Shown here piece by piece: positions 1-6,687 of a stretch of DNA of 11,390 nucleotides (position 1 is its first letter; each line of letters opens with the position of its first letter). Location: contig JAGWML010000086.1 of assembly GCA_028873155.1 (NCBI GenBank), forward strand, positions 1 through 11,390, in the 5' to 3' direction. The DNA is from Acidobacteriota bacterium. GTDB taxonomy: Bacteria > Acidobacteriota > Terriglobia > Terriglobales > Acidobacteriaceae. The notes beneath the pieces are model-generated. The model ran no database searches, was not told the DNA's origin, and was given only the letters and a program-made list of their open reading frames with translations. Position numbers and translations under genes: made by a program.

Positions 1-2736
1 GGAGTCGAATCGTGCGGCCTGCACCAGTTGGTCCAACCTTACGCGAAAGAGAGCCTTTCCAGTATTTGCGTCATAGATGATGACATCCTGATCGCGGTTG
101 GTAGCGGCTACGAGGCCCATGGACGGGTCACAAGTCACAGTGCGACCAAAGAATGCGCCAAGCCGCTTTCCGTCAGAGAGGCGATAAATAACAGTGTTGT
201 TATAGATGCCGCGCACCAAGAGGTAATCCCCATACACTGACTCCGTTCGCGTATCCGAACCATTCGAGCTGTCCCATCGCATCGGAACTTGCATGGCATG
301 GAGGATTTCTCCAGTGTGGCCATCGACCACTTCTACAAGCAGTCCCGGTGAGTCAAAATTGCCTTTCCAATCGGAGCTGCTCAGGAGTTTCCTCCCTAAA
401 TGTTTGATTTCACGTTCTGCCGTATCAGTTTGAAGCGGAGTATGCAACAGGAGTTCATTGCCCTCAGACTGTCTGACAATGGGCGTGTAGTCAGAGAAAT
501 GCTTAGACCAGAGCAGTTTGCCTGTCACCCGATCGGCAACTTCTAGATTCGTGTCTTTTGAGATGTCTCCCGTCTTTTCTTGCGCGTCAAAAGTGACAAG
601 CACATCGCTCCGTTGAAACTGGTCGATCGCATATGGCGCGTCCTGGACGGCCTTCCCTGTGGTGAGATCGATGTGGTAGTTGACGCCGGGATGCTGGCCC
701 AATTGAGTGTATTGCGCGTACATCTGGTCGCCGCCGTCGAAGCGTACCACCCGAAAGGGGCGCATCAACGCGACTCTCTTGCGCGCCTTGAGGTCCCAGA
801 TAGAGCTGCGGAAGCGCGTGGAGTAGGCAAGGAATCTCCCATCGTGACTGAACGAAGCAGCCGCCATGTTGGTCAAAGGACCGGTCGGTAATTCAAGTGA
901 CTGTGAATTCTTGCCGTCGAGACTGCCAAGGGTAACACCACCCGTGTCGTTTTCGATGGCTAAGGTATCGCTGTAGACATCGAGAGAGTCAAATTTGAGC
1001 CCAAGGACAGCTTTGCCAGTTGAAGGATCGGCAAGCATGGCCGCGCCGGTGCTTGACGGACCGATAAGCACATCTTTGCTCCTGGTGAGCGACTCCAGCC
1101 ACTGATACCCGATCTGGAATGATTGAATCGGCGCGCCCTCGGGAAAGGTAGCTTCGCACATCTGGAACTTATCGCTGGCTGAGTTCCCCTTGATTCCTGA
1201 ATCGCATTGGTACACAAGATGAGATGGATCTGCGAAGGCAATGCGGCCATCAGAGAGACTCTCAAGACTGCCGCCCAGCTCGATAGGAGCGCGCTTAAGC
1301 AGGTCGTAAGCCAGGTGCTTGGCTCCCGCGACGATGATCATGTAGTGGCCATCCTGGCTGTAGGCAACGGTTCCGATCCTATCCGTGCCGGTGTTGCGAA
1401 CGATGATCGAGGTTGCGGCCAGAAAATCAAACTTGTAGAACGATTTGTCTTCCGAGATGCGGTTGCCTGTGTCCACGTCTGTGACTCTGAGCCAAATGCC
1501 CTTCTCGGTCTGAGACATGCAGACAAAGATCTTACCGTCGGGAGAAAGACTGGTTTGCGTGCAACCGTTGTAGTCTACGAGTTCATGATAGCTAGCGCGT
1601 TTTTGCGAAGCGATATCCCAGTCTTCCACCCGCATCGTCGGATAACTGAAGACAATGTGCGACGAGTTGGGAGTGAAGCGGGCCTCCAGCGCCTCGCGAG
1701 CATCAATGGTGAACAACAACTTGAGCGGAGAGCGGTTGAGCACCTGGATCTCCGACGAGTTCTGCGCCAGGATGTAACGGCCATCGGGACTGAAGTGCAC
1801 ATAATGGATCTCCGGAGGCATCGGCGGTAGCGAAAGAAACGAATCAAGATTAGGCGTGGGAACTTCGATAGGATCGAAGAGCACATCACGTATGCCCTGC
1901 TGGAAGGCTTGAAATTGCGGCGACGACCACGGTCGGCGTGATGCGCAGTCAACAGAAATCGAGTCAGCAATCTTTCGGGCAACGCGCACGCGTAAGCTAA
2001 TTTCACTTGTTGTGCCAAAGACGTCTGTCAGGAAGTTGCCAGTACGCCCTTTGTTGGCAGAGATGCGGTTCAGATTCTCGGAGAAAGCGCGCGGGGCATA
2101 TCCCGCCCGGATGAGGGCGTACATGCCAACATGGTCCGCAAGCAATTCATCATCTTCAGCGTCTTTTTCACTTTCCCCAGCGCTATCTTTCCACGGAGAG
2201 TTCAACAGAAGTTGGAGTTTGTCTTCCACGTCGTCGCGACTGTCCACGGAAGCGACTCCCACCCTTGACTTGAATTCCCGAGTGTAATCTGCGGCAAGTT
2301 GCCGCGTGTAAATATGCCCTATCTCATGGGCAAGCACACCAGCCAGTTCGTCTTCACTTTGAACGTCGGTAATGAGCTTGCGGCTGACATACACATAACC
2401 ACCCGCCAACGAAAAGGCATTCACTTCATCAGAAGCGTAAACGCGGAATTTGAAATGAATCGGGGTGGGTGGTAACTGGGTGAGCAGTTTTGTCGCAATA
2501 CGATCCAGTTCAGCTGAATCCTTTGCGGGCAAGAGATCATAATACGGCTCTAACTCATCCGCTTCTGCATCACCGAGCCATTCCTGGGCTTCATCGCTAA
2601 AGATGTTGGCGCGATGGGTGAGTAGAGGGGGCTGCTTGATTGTGCATGCGGCTCCTGCTTGAGCCTGCTGGCTGACAACCTGTAGTGATAAGGCAAATAA
2701 GACGCATAGAGCTAGAAAGAACGCTTGCTTGTTCAT
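1..2736 (-). CDS. Secreted M48-type zinc metalloprotease fused to a beta-propeller-like region (3' end outside window)
   Basis: The frame is open without a stop for 912 codons from the ATG at 2736 to the left edge, so the C-terminus is missing. Residues 1-28 form a signal peptide (hydrophobic core, AQA before the likely cleavage). Residues about 45-270 are an M48-type peptidase domain. The zinc motif HEIGH lies at 137-141, and the probable third ligand is E197 in ELLADHVG, the M48 pattern ExxAD. From about 305 onward there are repeated propeller-blade motifs: FSPDGRYI (315-322), LSPDGKIF (397-404), YSQDGHYM (459-466) and FSHDGRFL (629-636), plus repeated D-x-x-TGK/TGE segments. The protein is probably periplasmic, where it would degrade or quality-control envelope proteins. 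M48 relatives such as BepA, LoiP and Ste24 are usually under 500 residues, so this architecture is large. The start has only a weak upstream AGG. The DNA is more AT-rich than the genes to the right. The substrate is unknown. Confidence 0.88.
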   Translation of the reverse strand, partial: MNKQAFFLALCVLFALSLQVVSQQAQAGAACTIKQPPLLTHRANIFSDEAQEWLGDAEADELEPYYDLLPAKDSAELDRIATKLLTQLPPTPIHFKFRVYASDEVNAFSLAGGYVYVSRKLITDVQSEDELAGVLAHEIGHIYTRQLAADYTREFKSRVGVASVDSRDDVEDKLQLLLNSPWKDSAGESEKDAEDDELLADHVGMYALIRAGYAPRAFSENLNRISANKGRTGNFLTDVFGTTSEISLRVRVARKIADSISVDCASRRPWSSPQFQAFQQGIRDVLFDPIEVPTPNLDSFLSLPPMPPEIHYVHFSPDGRYILAQNSSEIQVLNRSPLKLLFTIDAREALEARFTPNSSHIVFSYPTMRVEDWDIASQKRASYHELVDYNGCTQTSLSPDGKIFVCMSQTEKGIWLRVTDVDTGNRISEDKSFYKFDFLAATSIIVRNTGTDRIGTVAYSQDGHYMIIVAGAKHLAYDLLKRAPIELGGSLESLSDGRIAFADPSHLVYQCDSGIKGNSASDKFQMCEATFPEGAPIQSFQIGYQWLESLTRSKDVLIGPSSTGAAMLADPSTGKAVLGLKFDSLDVYSDTLAIENDTGGVTLGSLDGKNSQSLELPTGPLTNMAAASFSHDGRFLAYSTRFRSSIWDLKARKRVALMRPFRVVRFDGGDQMYAQYTQLGQHPGVNYHIDLTTGKAVQDAPYAIDQFQRSDVLVTFDAQEKTGDISKDTNLEVADRVTGKLLWSKHFSDYTPIVRQSEGNELLLHTPLQTDTAEREIKHLGRKLLSSSDWKGNFDSPGLLVEVVDGHTGEILHAMQVPMRWDSSNGSDTRTESVYGDYLLVRGIYNNTVIYRLSDGKRLGAFFGRTVTCDPSMGLVAATNRDQDVIIYDANTGKALFRVRLDQLVQAARFDS

Positions 2737-2810
2737 TCCATTTGACCTGTCATAGGAAATTTCGAGCCATGCTAACACGAATCGATCTCCATGACGATTG
2801 CCCAAGTCGG

Positions 2811-2829
2811 CTCACTCCGCCGGAATGAG
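2811..2829 (-). other. Small stem-loop overlapping the stop codon of the sugar porter
   Basis: In the minus-strand transcript an 8-bp stem (2822-2829 with 2811-2818, one G-U pair) closes a 3-nt loop and includes the TGA stop at 2814-2812. No U tract follows, so it is not a standard intrinsic terminator. It may protect the 3' end or reduce read-through into the protease gene 75 bp downstream. The effect is a guess. Confidence 0.3.
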
Positions 2830-4146
2830 CTTGCGCTGCAGCTCTTCCAGTGTCTGGCCCTTGGTCTCCGGATAGAAGAAGAGAACGGTAAGAAATTGCA
2901 CGGCGGTCATCACGGCAAAGAACGTGAAGGGCGCGCTGCGGCCAAGGCTGACGACCAGCACCGGGAATTCGAGCGCGATGAGCGTGTTCATGATCCAGTG
3001 GCTGGCGTTGCCGATGCCCTGGCCCTTGGAACGGACATGATTTGGAAAGACCTCGCCGATATAGACCCAGATGACTGCGCCCTGCGAGAGCGCGAAGAAG
3101 GCGATGTAGGTGACAAAGAGCCAGACGAGCGCGCCGGGGTGCGAATTGGTGGCGAAGAGCCAGGCGACGGCGCCGAGGCAACTGGACGTGCCGGCAGCAC
3201 CGATGAGCAACAGGGTTTTGCGGCCGAGCCTGTCAATCACGCTCATGCCGACCATGGTGAAAACAAGGTTCGTGAGGCCGATGGCGATGGCCTGCTGGTC
3301 GCCGGAGATCTGGCTGAAGCCGGCGGAGGCGAAAATGCTCGGCAGGTAGTAGAGGATGGCGTTGATACCGGCCAGCTGATTGAACGCGCCGATGGTGATG
3401 GCGAGAAACAGCGGGTAGCGGTACTTCCAGCGGAAGACGGCCTCGTGGGCGGAGGCGTGCTCCTGCTGTAGCGCGGCGCGAATGTCGGCGAGCTCGCCTT
3501 CGGGGTCCGGCTCGCCCATCAGCTTGAGCACTGCAAGCGCCTCGTCGATGCGATCTTTTGAAGCCGACCAGCGCGGGCTGCGCGGAATGCCAAAAAGCAG
3601 CACAAGGAAGCCAATCGCGGGAACGGCGGCGACGCCCACCTGCCAGCGCCACTCCATCGCGCCGAGGTGCGCCAGGCGGATGAGGTAGTTGGACGTATAG
3701 GCAACGAGGATGCCGAAGACGACGTTGAACTGGAAAGCTCCGACAAGGCGTCCGCGCCACTTGGCCGGGGAGAGCTCAGCGATATACACCGGGCCTAGCA
3801 CGGAGGAAGCTCCGATGCCAAGGCCGCCGATGAAGCGAAAGACCATGAGCGAGGTCCAGCTCCACGCCACTGCGCTGCCCAGCGCGGAGAGCACATAGAG
3901 CACCGCCGTGATGCGCAGGGTTTCGCGCCCGCCAAGCTTCTGGCCTATTTCCCCGGCGCCAAAGGACCCGATGACCGTGCCGATGAGAGCGATGGCGACG
4001 GTCCAGCCCTTGGCCTGCGGAGTGAGATGGTAGAGATTGACCAGCGCGTCAATGGCGCCGGAGATCACCACGGTGTCAAAACCGAAGAGCAGACCGCCCA
4101 ACGCGCCAGTCAAGGTTGCCTTCATCAGGTTCAGGTTCGGTCTCAT
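2812..4146 (-). CDS. Sugar porter, major facilitator superfamily (xylose/arabinose/galactose:H+ symporter type)
   Basis: This 444-residue inner-membrane protein should import a monosaccharide, probably coupled to protons. It is full length for the family (about 440-490) and shows its hallmarks in order: GLLFGFDTVVISGA in helix 1 (18-31), PVYIAELSPAKWRGRLVGAFQ (family signature 2), IPRSPRW before the central loop, NQLAGIN-ILYYLP in helix 7 (256 onward), DRLGRK in the loop between helices 8 and 9, W360 followed by GEVFP in helix 10, and YPETKG-TLEEL at the end. Compared with E. coli XylE, the QQ-x-x-GIN sugar contact reads NQ here (N256, Q257), and the helix 11 glutamine appears to be H383, so the substrate may differ from xylose. 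The ATG at 4146 has a GGGGAG ribosome binding site 4 nt upstream. The gene is divergent from the RIC gene and lies upstream of the protease gene on the same strand. The exact substrate cannot be assigned. Confidence 0.92.
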   Translation of the reverse strand: MRPNLNLMKATLTGALGGLLFGFDTVVISGAIDALVNLYHLTPQAKGWTVAIALIGTVIGSFGAGEIGQKLGGRETLRITAVLYVLSALGSAVAWSWTSLMVFRFIGGLGIGASSVLGPVYIAELSPAKWRGRLVGAFQFNVVFGILVAYTSNYLIRLAHLGAMEWRWQVGVAAVPAIGFLVLLFGIPRSPRWSASKDRIDEALAVLKLMGEPDPEGELADIRAALQQEHASAHEAVFRWKYRYPLFLAITIGAFNQLAGINAILYYLPSIFASAGFSQISGDQQAIAIGLTNLVFTMVGMSVIDRLGRKTLLLIGAAGTSSCLGAVAWLFATNSHPGALVWLFVTYIAFFALSQGAVIWVYIGEVFPNHVRSKGQGIGNASHWIMNTLIALEFPVLVVSLGRSAPFTFFAVMTAVQFLTVLFFYPETKGQTLEELQRKLIPAE

Positions 4147-4175
4147 CGCTCTCCCCGTGCAGCAAATTCCACATC

Positions 4176-4205
4176 ATCCTACAGATGGACACGAACAGTC
4201 GCCAA
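4176..4205 (-). promoter_or_regulatory. Possible sigma-70-type promoter for the sugar porter
   Basis: On the minus strand TTGGCG (4205-4200) and TAGGAT (4181-4176) are separated by 18 bp. Each matches the consensus at 4 of 6 positions. The -10 box lies about 30 bp before the ATG. This is a pattern match only; promoter consensus is not well fixed for this phylum. Confidence 0.33.
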
Positions 4206-4300
4206 GAATTCCTTTGGTGCGACGAAAAGAAGAAAACTTTGCCCCGGCGTGACCAAAGTCGCAGCGCGGCGAGTGGGAAGCTTCTAGGCTGAGTTCATCC

Positions 4301-4316
4301 GAGGAGGTCCGCCGTG
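4301..4316 (+). promoter_or_regulatory. Strong ribosome binding site that sets a GTG start
   Basis: GAGGAGG at 4301-4307 sits 6 nt before the GTG at 4314. There is no nearby in-frame ATG, and the protein family begins with this segment. This supports GTG as the true start of the RIC gene. Confidence 0.8.
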
Positions 4317-5039
4317 ATTACCGAACAAACCACCCTTCGCTCCATTGCTCTGGAAGAACCCGCCACCATCCGTGTCTTTGAGAACCTGCACCTGGACTAC
4401 TGCTGCGGAGGCAACCGCGCGCTCAGCGCGGCCTGCGCGGAGAAAGGCCTCGATGTGAGTGCAGTCGTTGCCAGCCTGAACGACGCAGCCGCGGTGAAGC
4501 GCTTTGATCGCGACTGGTCTCAGGCGCAAGCGAGCGAGCTGATCGACCACATCGTGGCGACGCACCACGCATTTGTCCGTGCCGAGCTGCCGCGCCTGCT
4601 GCCCATGGCGGAAAAAGCCGCACGCAAGCATGGTCCCACGCATCCCGAGCTGACGCAGGTGCACCAGCAACTGGAGCTGCTGGCCGACGATCTGCTGATG
4701 CATCTCTATAAGGAGGAGCGGGTGCTTTTTCCGTATATCCAGACCATGGAGCGCCAGAGCGCGGGTGGGGCGAGCCCAACCGACGCGTGCTTCGGCAGCG
4801 TGCGGAGCCCGATTCACATGATGATCAACGAGCATGAGTCCGCCGGGACGCTGCTGGATGCGATGCGCGCGGCGACGGGCGGCTTTACGCCGTGGGATGG
4901 AGCCTGCCCCACACTGACGGGCCTCTATTATGGCCTGGATATGTTTGAGAAGGATCTGCATCGGCACGTGCATCTGGAAAACAATCTGCTCTTCCCCAGG
5001 GCAATTGAGATGGAGCAGGGGCTCTTGGCCGCGCGGTAG
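4314..5039 (+). CDS. ric: Iron-sulfur cluster repair di-iron protein (RIC; YtfE/ScdA/NorA family)
   Basis: This 241-residue cytoplasmic protein is expected to restore iron-sulfur clusters damaged by nitric oxide or oxidants, using a hemerythrin-like di-iron centre. The N-terminal ScdA_N (DUF542) domain covers about 5-60 and contains the signature DYCCGG (28-33). The four-helix hemerythrin-like domain covers about 75-235. Candidate iron ligands in the expected order are H84, H130, E134, H174, H218 and E222, matching E. coli YtfE H84, H129, E133, H160, H204 and E208. All six appear to be present, so the protein is probably active. Length is normal for the family (about 220-245). It starts with GTG behind GAGGAGG and stands alone, divergent from the sugar porter. 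No obvious NsrR or FNR palindrome was seen upstream. The family call is firm; the physiological trigger here is inferred. Confidence 0.93.
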   Translation: MITEQTTLRSIALEEPATIRVFENLHLDYCCGGNRALSAACAEKGLDVSAVVASLNDAAAVKRFDRDWSQAQASELIDHIVATHHAFVRAELPRLLPMAEKAARKHGPTHPELTQVHQQLELLADDLLMHLYKEERVLFPYIQTMERQSAGGASPTDACFGSVRSPIHMMINEHESAGTLLDAMRAATGGFTPWDGACPTLTGLYYGLDMFEKDLHRHVHLENNLLFPRAIEMEQGLLAAR

Positions 5040-5068
5040 GCCTGAGCATCTCTGATCAAACAATGGGG

Positions 5069-5130
5069 CTGCGCTGGATGAGCGTGGCCCGCGTTCACTT
5101 CTAAGAAGCATTTCGGGCCACGCAGCGCAG
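5069..5130. repeat. Large bulged inverted repeat (17-bp stem) after the RIC gene
   Basis: Left arm 5069-5076 plus 5083-5091 pairs perfectly with right arm 5114-5122 plus 5123-5130 (8 bp + 9 bp). A 6-nt bulge, GATGAG, interrupts the left arm only. The 22-nt loop contains a second small stem, CTTC-TAA-GAAG (5098-5108). No U tract follows on either strand, so it is not a canonical intrinsic terminator. The shape resembles REP-like bulged palindromes or a structured 3' RNA end. Copy number elsewhere is unknown. Confidence 0.6.
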
Positions 5131-5172
5131 AACCATCCATCGGCGGCCGGGCTGGATCTTTCCTGCCACTCC

Positions 5173-5201
5173 TTCTCGCGGGTTCGATTCCCTCCTATAC
5201 T
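5173..5201 (+). promoter_or_regulatory. Possible promoter for the DUF481-type gene
   Basis: TATACT at 5196-5201 is a good -10 box. At 17 bp spacing the -35 position reads TTCTCG (5173-5178), a poor match. Transcription from here would give a leader of about 70 nt. That leader contains an inverted repeat, GTCTCA (5208-5213) and TGAGAC (5226-5231), around a 12-nt loop. Low to moderate support. Confidence 0.33.
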
Positions 5202-5277
5202 GGTTGAGTCTCAGGCGTTCCGTGATGAGACGGTCGAGCATCCTTACAGTTCAACCTGATGAAAGGAGCCCTTCCCG

Positions 5278-6513
5278 ATGAATCTTCGCCTGCGTTCGTC
5301 GTCCTGCCTCTTCCAATTTTCGGCTCATCTTTTTCCAACCTGGTTCTGCTCGGCCGTGCTGGCTGGCGCCCTGTGTGGGGCCGCCAGCCCGCGCACGGCG
5401 GCTGCCGCACCCGCGCCTGCAGCAGAGCCGGACGTGCTGGTGCTGAGCAACGGCGACACGCTGCACGGTAAGTTTGTCAGCGAGATCGGAGGCAAGGTCA
5501 CCTTCCATACCGATGCTCTGGGCGATGTGACCGTGGGCTGGGACAAGATCAAGGAGCTGCACACGGCTGCAAACTTCGCGATCATTGGCATCAATGTGGA
5601 GATTCACGGCAAGAAGCAGGCAGCGCAGATTCCGGTGGGGAGTTTTGACGTTGCGGACCAGAAGCTGGCCTTGCATCCGGCCAAGGCTGCCGAGTCGGCG
5701 CCGATGGATGTGAAGAACGTCGAGTACATTACCGACGAGGCGACGGCGGATAAGCAGATCAATCACCATCCGAGCCTGACGCAGGGATGGAACGGCGCTG
5801 CCACCGCGGGTGCGTCGATCGTGACGGCCACTCAGAACCAGTACACCTTCTCGGGCGGCATTGGGTTGGTGCGGGTGGTGCCGACGGTGAGCTGGCTGGC
5901 GCCGCGCGACCGCACATCGCTGGACTTTTTGGGATCGTATGGAAAGATTACGCAGCCTGCCTACGTGGCGGCTGGTGTGCTGGTGCCCGCGGTGGTGACG
6001 AAGTCGGCGATCTACCACGCGGATGCGGAGCGCGACGAGTATTTCTCGCCACGCTTTTTTGCGCTGGCGCAGACGGCGTTCGATCACAATTTTGGACAGG
6101 ACCTGGACCTGCAGCAGATCTATGGCGGTGGAATTGGATGGACTGTCTACAAGACAGCGCGCCAGGAAGCGGACCTGAAGGCCACTGTGCAGTATGAGAA
6201 GCAGCTCTTCATCACCGGCACGCCCAACAGCGTCAACCTGGTGGGCTCGACCTTCGCGGCCAACTACGCTCTGCACCTCAAGCTGCTCACCTACATCCAG
6301 GGACTGGAGTACATTCCGGCGTACAACCAGATGTCGGCTTACTCGGCAAATGAGACGAATACTTTTGCGTTTCCTGCGTACAAGAATCTGAGCTTCTCGA
6401 TGGGCACCATGGACAGCTATCTGAACAGTACGCCGGTGTCGTTGCCGCCGACCAAGCACAACTCTTTTCAATTCACGATGGGAATGACGTACGCGATCAA
6501 GTCAAAATACTGA
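5278..6513 (+). CDS. Exported DUF481-like outer-membrane beta-barrel protein
   Basis: The 411-residue product begins with a long signal peptide (about 1-45) ending in an Ala/Pro-rich stretch. Residues about 50-100 form a small beta-rich module, with SNGDTLHGKF then VTFHTDALGDVTVGWDKIKEL, a pattern common in front of DUF481-type barrels. Residues about 165-411 show alternating polar and hydrophobic strands typical of an outer-membrane barrel. The last strand (FQFTMGMTYAIKSKY) ends in a terminal tyrosine, as expected for recognition by the BAM machinery. The ATG at 5278 has AAGGAG at 5263-5268, spaced 9 nt. An overlapping out-of-frame ATG at 5259 precedes the site and is not used. The gene precedes the GH3 glycosidase on the same strand with a 171-bp gap. 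The family call is by pattern; the transported or bound ligand is unknown. It could be a porin-like partner for sugar products or a structural envelope protein. Confidence 0.75.
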   Translation: MNLRLRSSSCLFQFSAHLFPTWFCSAVLAGALCGAASPRTAAAAPAPAAEPDVLVLSNGDTLHGKFVSEIGGKVTFHTDALGDVTVGWDKIKELHTAANFAIIGINVEIHGKKQAAQIPVGSFDVADQKLALHPAKAAESAPMDVKNVEYITDEATADKQINHHPSLTQGWNGAATAGASIVTATQNQYTFSGGIGLVRVVPTVSWLAPRDRTSLDFLGSYGKITQPAYVAAGVLVPAVVTKSAIYHADAERDEYFSPRFFALAQTAFDHNFGQDLDLQQIYGGGIGWTVYKTARQEADLKATVQYEKQLFITGTPNSVNLVGSTFAANYALHLKLLTYIQGLEYIPAYNQMSAYSANETNTFAFPAYKNLSFSMGTMDSYLNSTPVSLPPTKHNSFQFTMGMTYAIKSKY

Positions 6514-6556
6514 GACGCGACGCGGGCTCACAAAGTGACTGAGTAAAGCGATAAAG

Positions 6557-6581
6557 CTAGCCAAAGCACCCCTTGGGCTAG
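6557..6581 (+). terminator. Stem-loop after the DUF481-type gene, possible terminator
   Basis: CTAGCCAAAG (6557-6566) and CTTGGGCTAG (6572-6581) pair over 10 bp with one A-G mismatch and a 5-nt loop. No U tract follows on the plus strand, so intrinsic termination is uncertain. It lies 43 bp after the stop codon. Confidence 0.4.
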
Positions 6582-6621
6582 TAGAGTTCCTACGGCTGCA
6601 CCCTTCAGCATTTCGTGGCTT

Positions 6622-6644
6622 CGGACGGCGCATTGCGCTGTCCG
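6622..6644 (+). other. Stable hairpin in the leader of the GH3 gene
   Basis: CGGACGGCGC (6622-6631) pairs with GCGCTGTCCG (6635-6644) over 10 bp, including one G-U pair, around the loop ATT. It ends 28 nt before the ribosome binding site of the GH3 gene. It could be part of a read-through attenuator or a 5' stabiliser; no U tract follows. Confidence 0.45.
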
Positions 6645-6672
6645 CCGGCGTCGCGTGCGGGTGCGCCGTTCA

Positions 6673-6687
6673 GGAGGAAGTTCGATG
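6673..6687 (+). promoter_or_regulatory. Ribosome binding site that fixes the GH3 start
   Basis: GGAGG at 6673-6677 lies 7 nt before the ATG at 6685, which opens a clean signal peptide. An in-frame GTG at 6655 would add ten residues (MRVRRSGGSS) and has no comparable site, so 6685 is preferred. Confidence 0.8.

Noticed and set aside
580..891. Plus-strand open frames inside the left-hand gene, including a longer one at 1207-1830
   Set aside because: They lie antisense to a continuous minus-strand frame with a peptidase motif and propeller repeats, and their translations show no recognisable domain or signal.
4284..5111. Long minus-strand open frame opposite the RIC gene
   Set aside because: It is antisense to a gene with all family ligands in place. 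Its Arg/His/Gln-rich translation is typical of a GC-rich shadow frame.
5178..5195. tRNA T-arm-like sequence (GCGGGTTCGATTCCCTC), possible tRNA or att remnant
   Set aside because: The T stem has one mismatch, and no acceptor stem, anticodon arm or CCA end can be found around it. It is probably chance.
5251..6471. 406-codon minus-strand open frame opposite the DUF481-type gene
   Set aside because: Arg/His/Val-rich shadow of a gene with a signal peptide, good ribosome binding site and barrel C-terminus.
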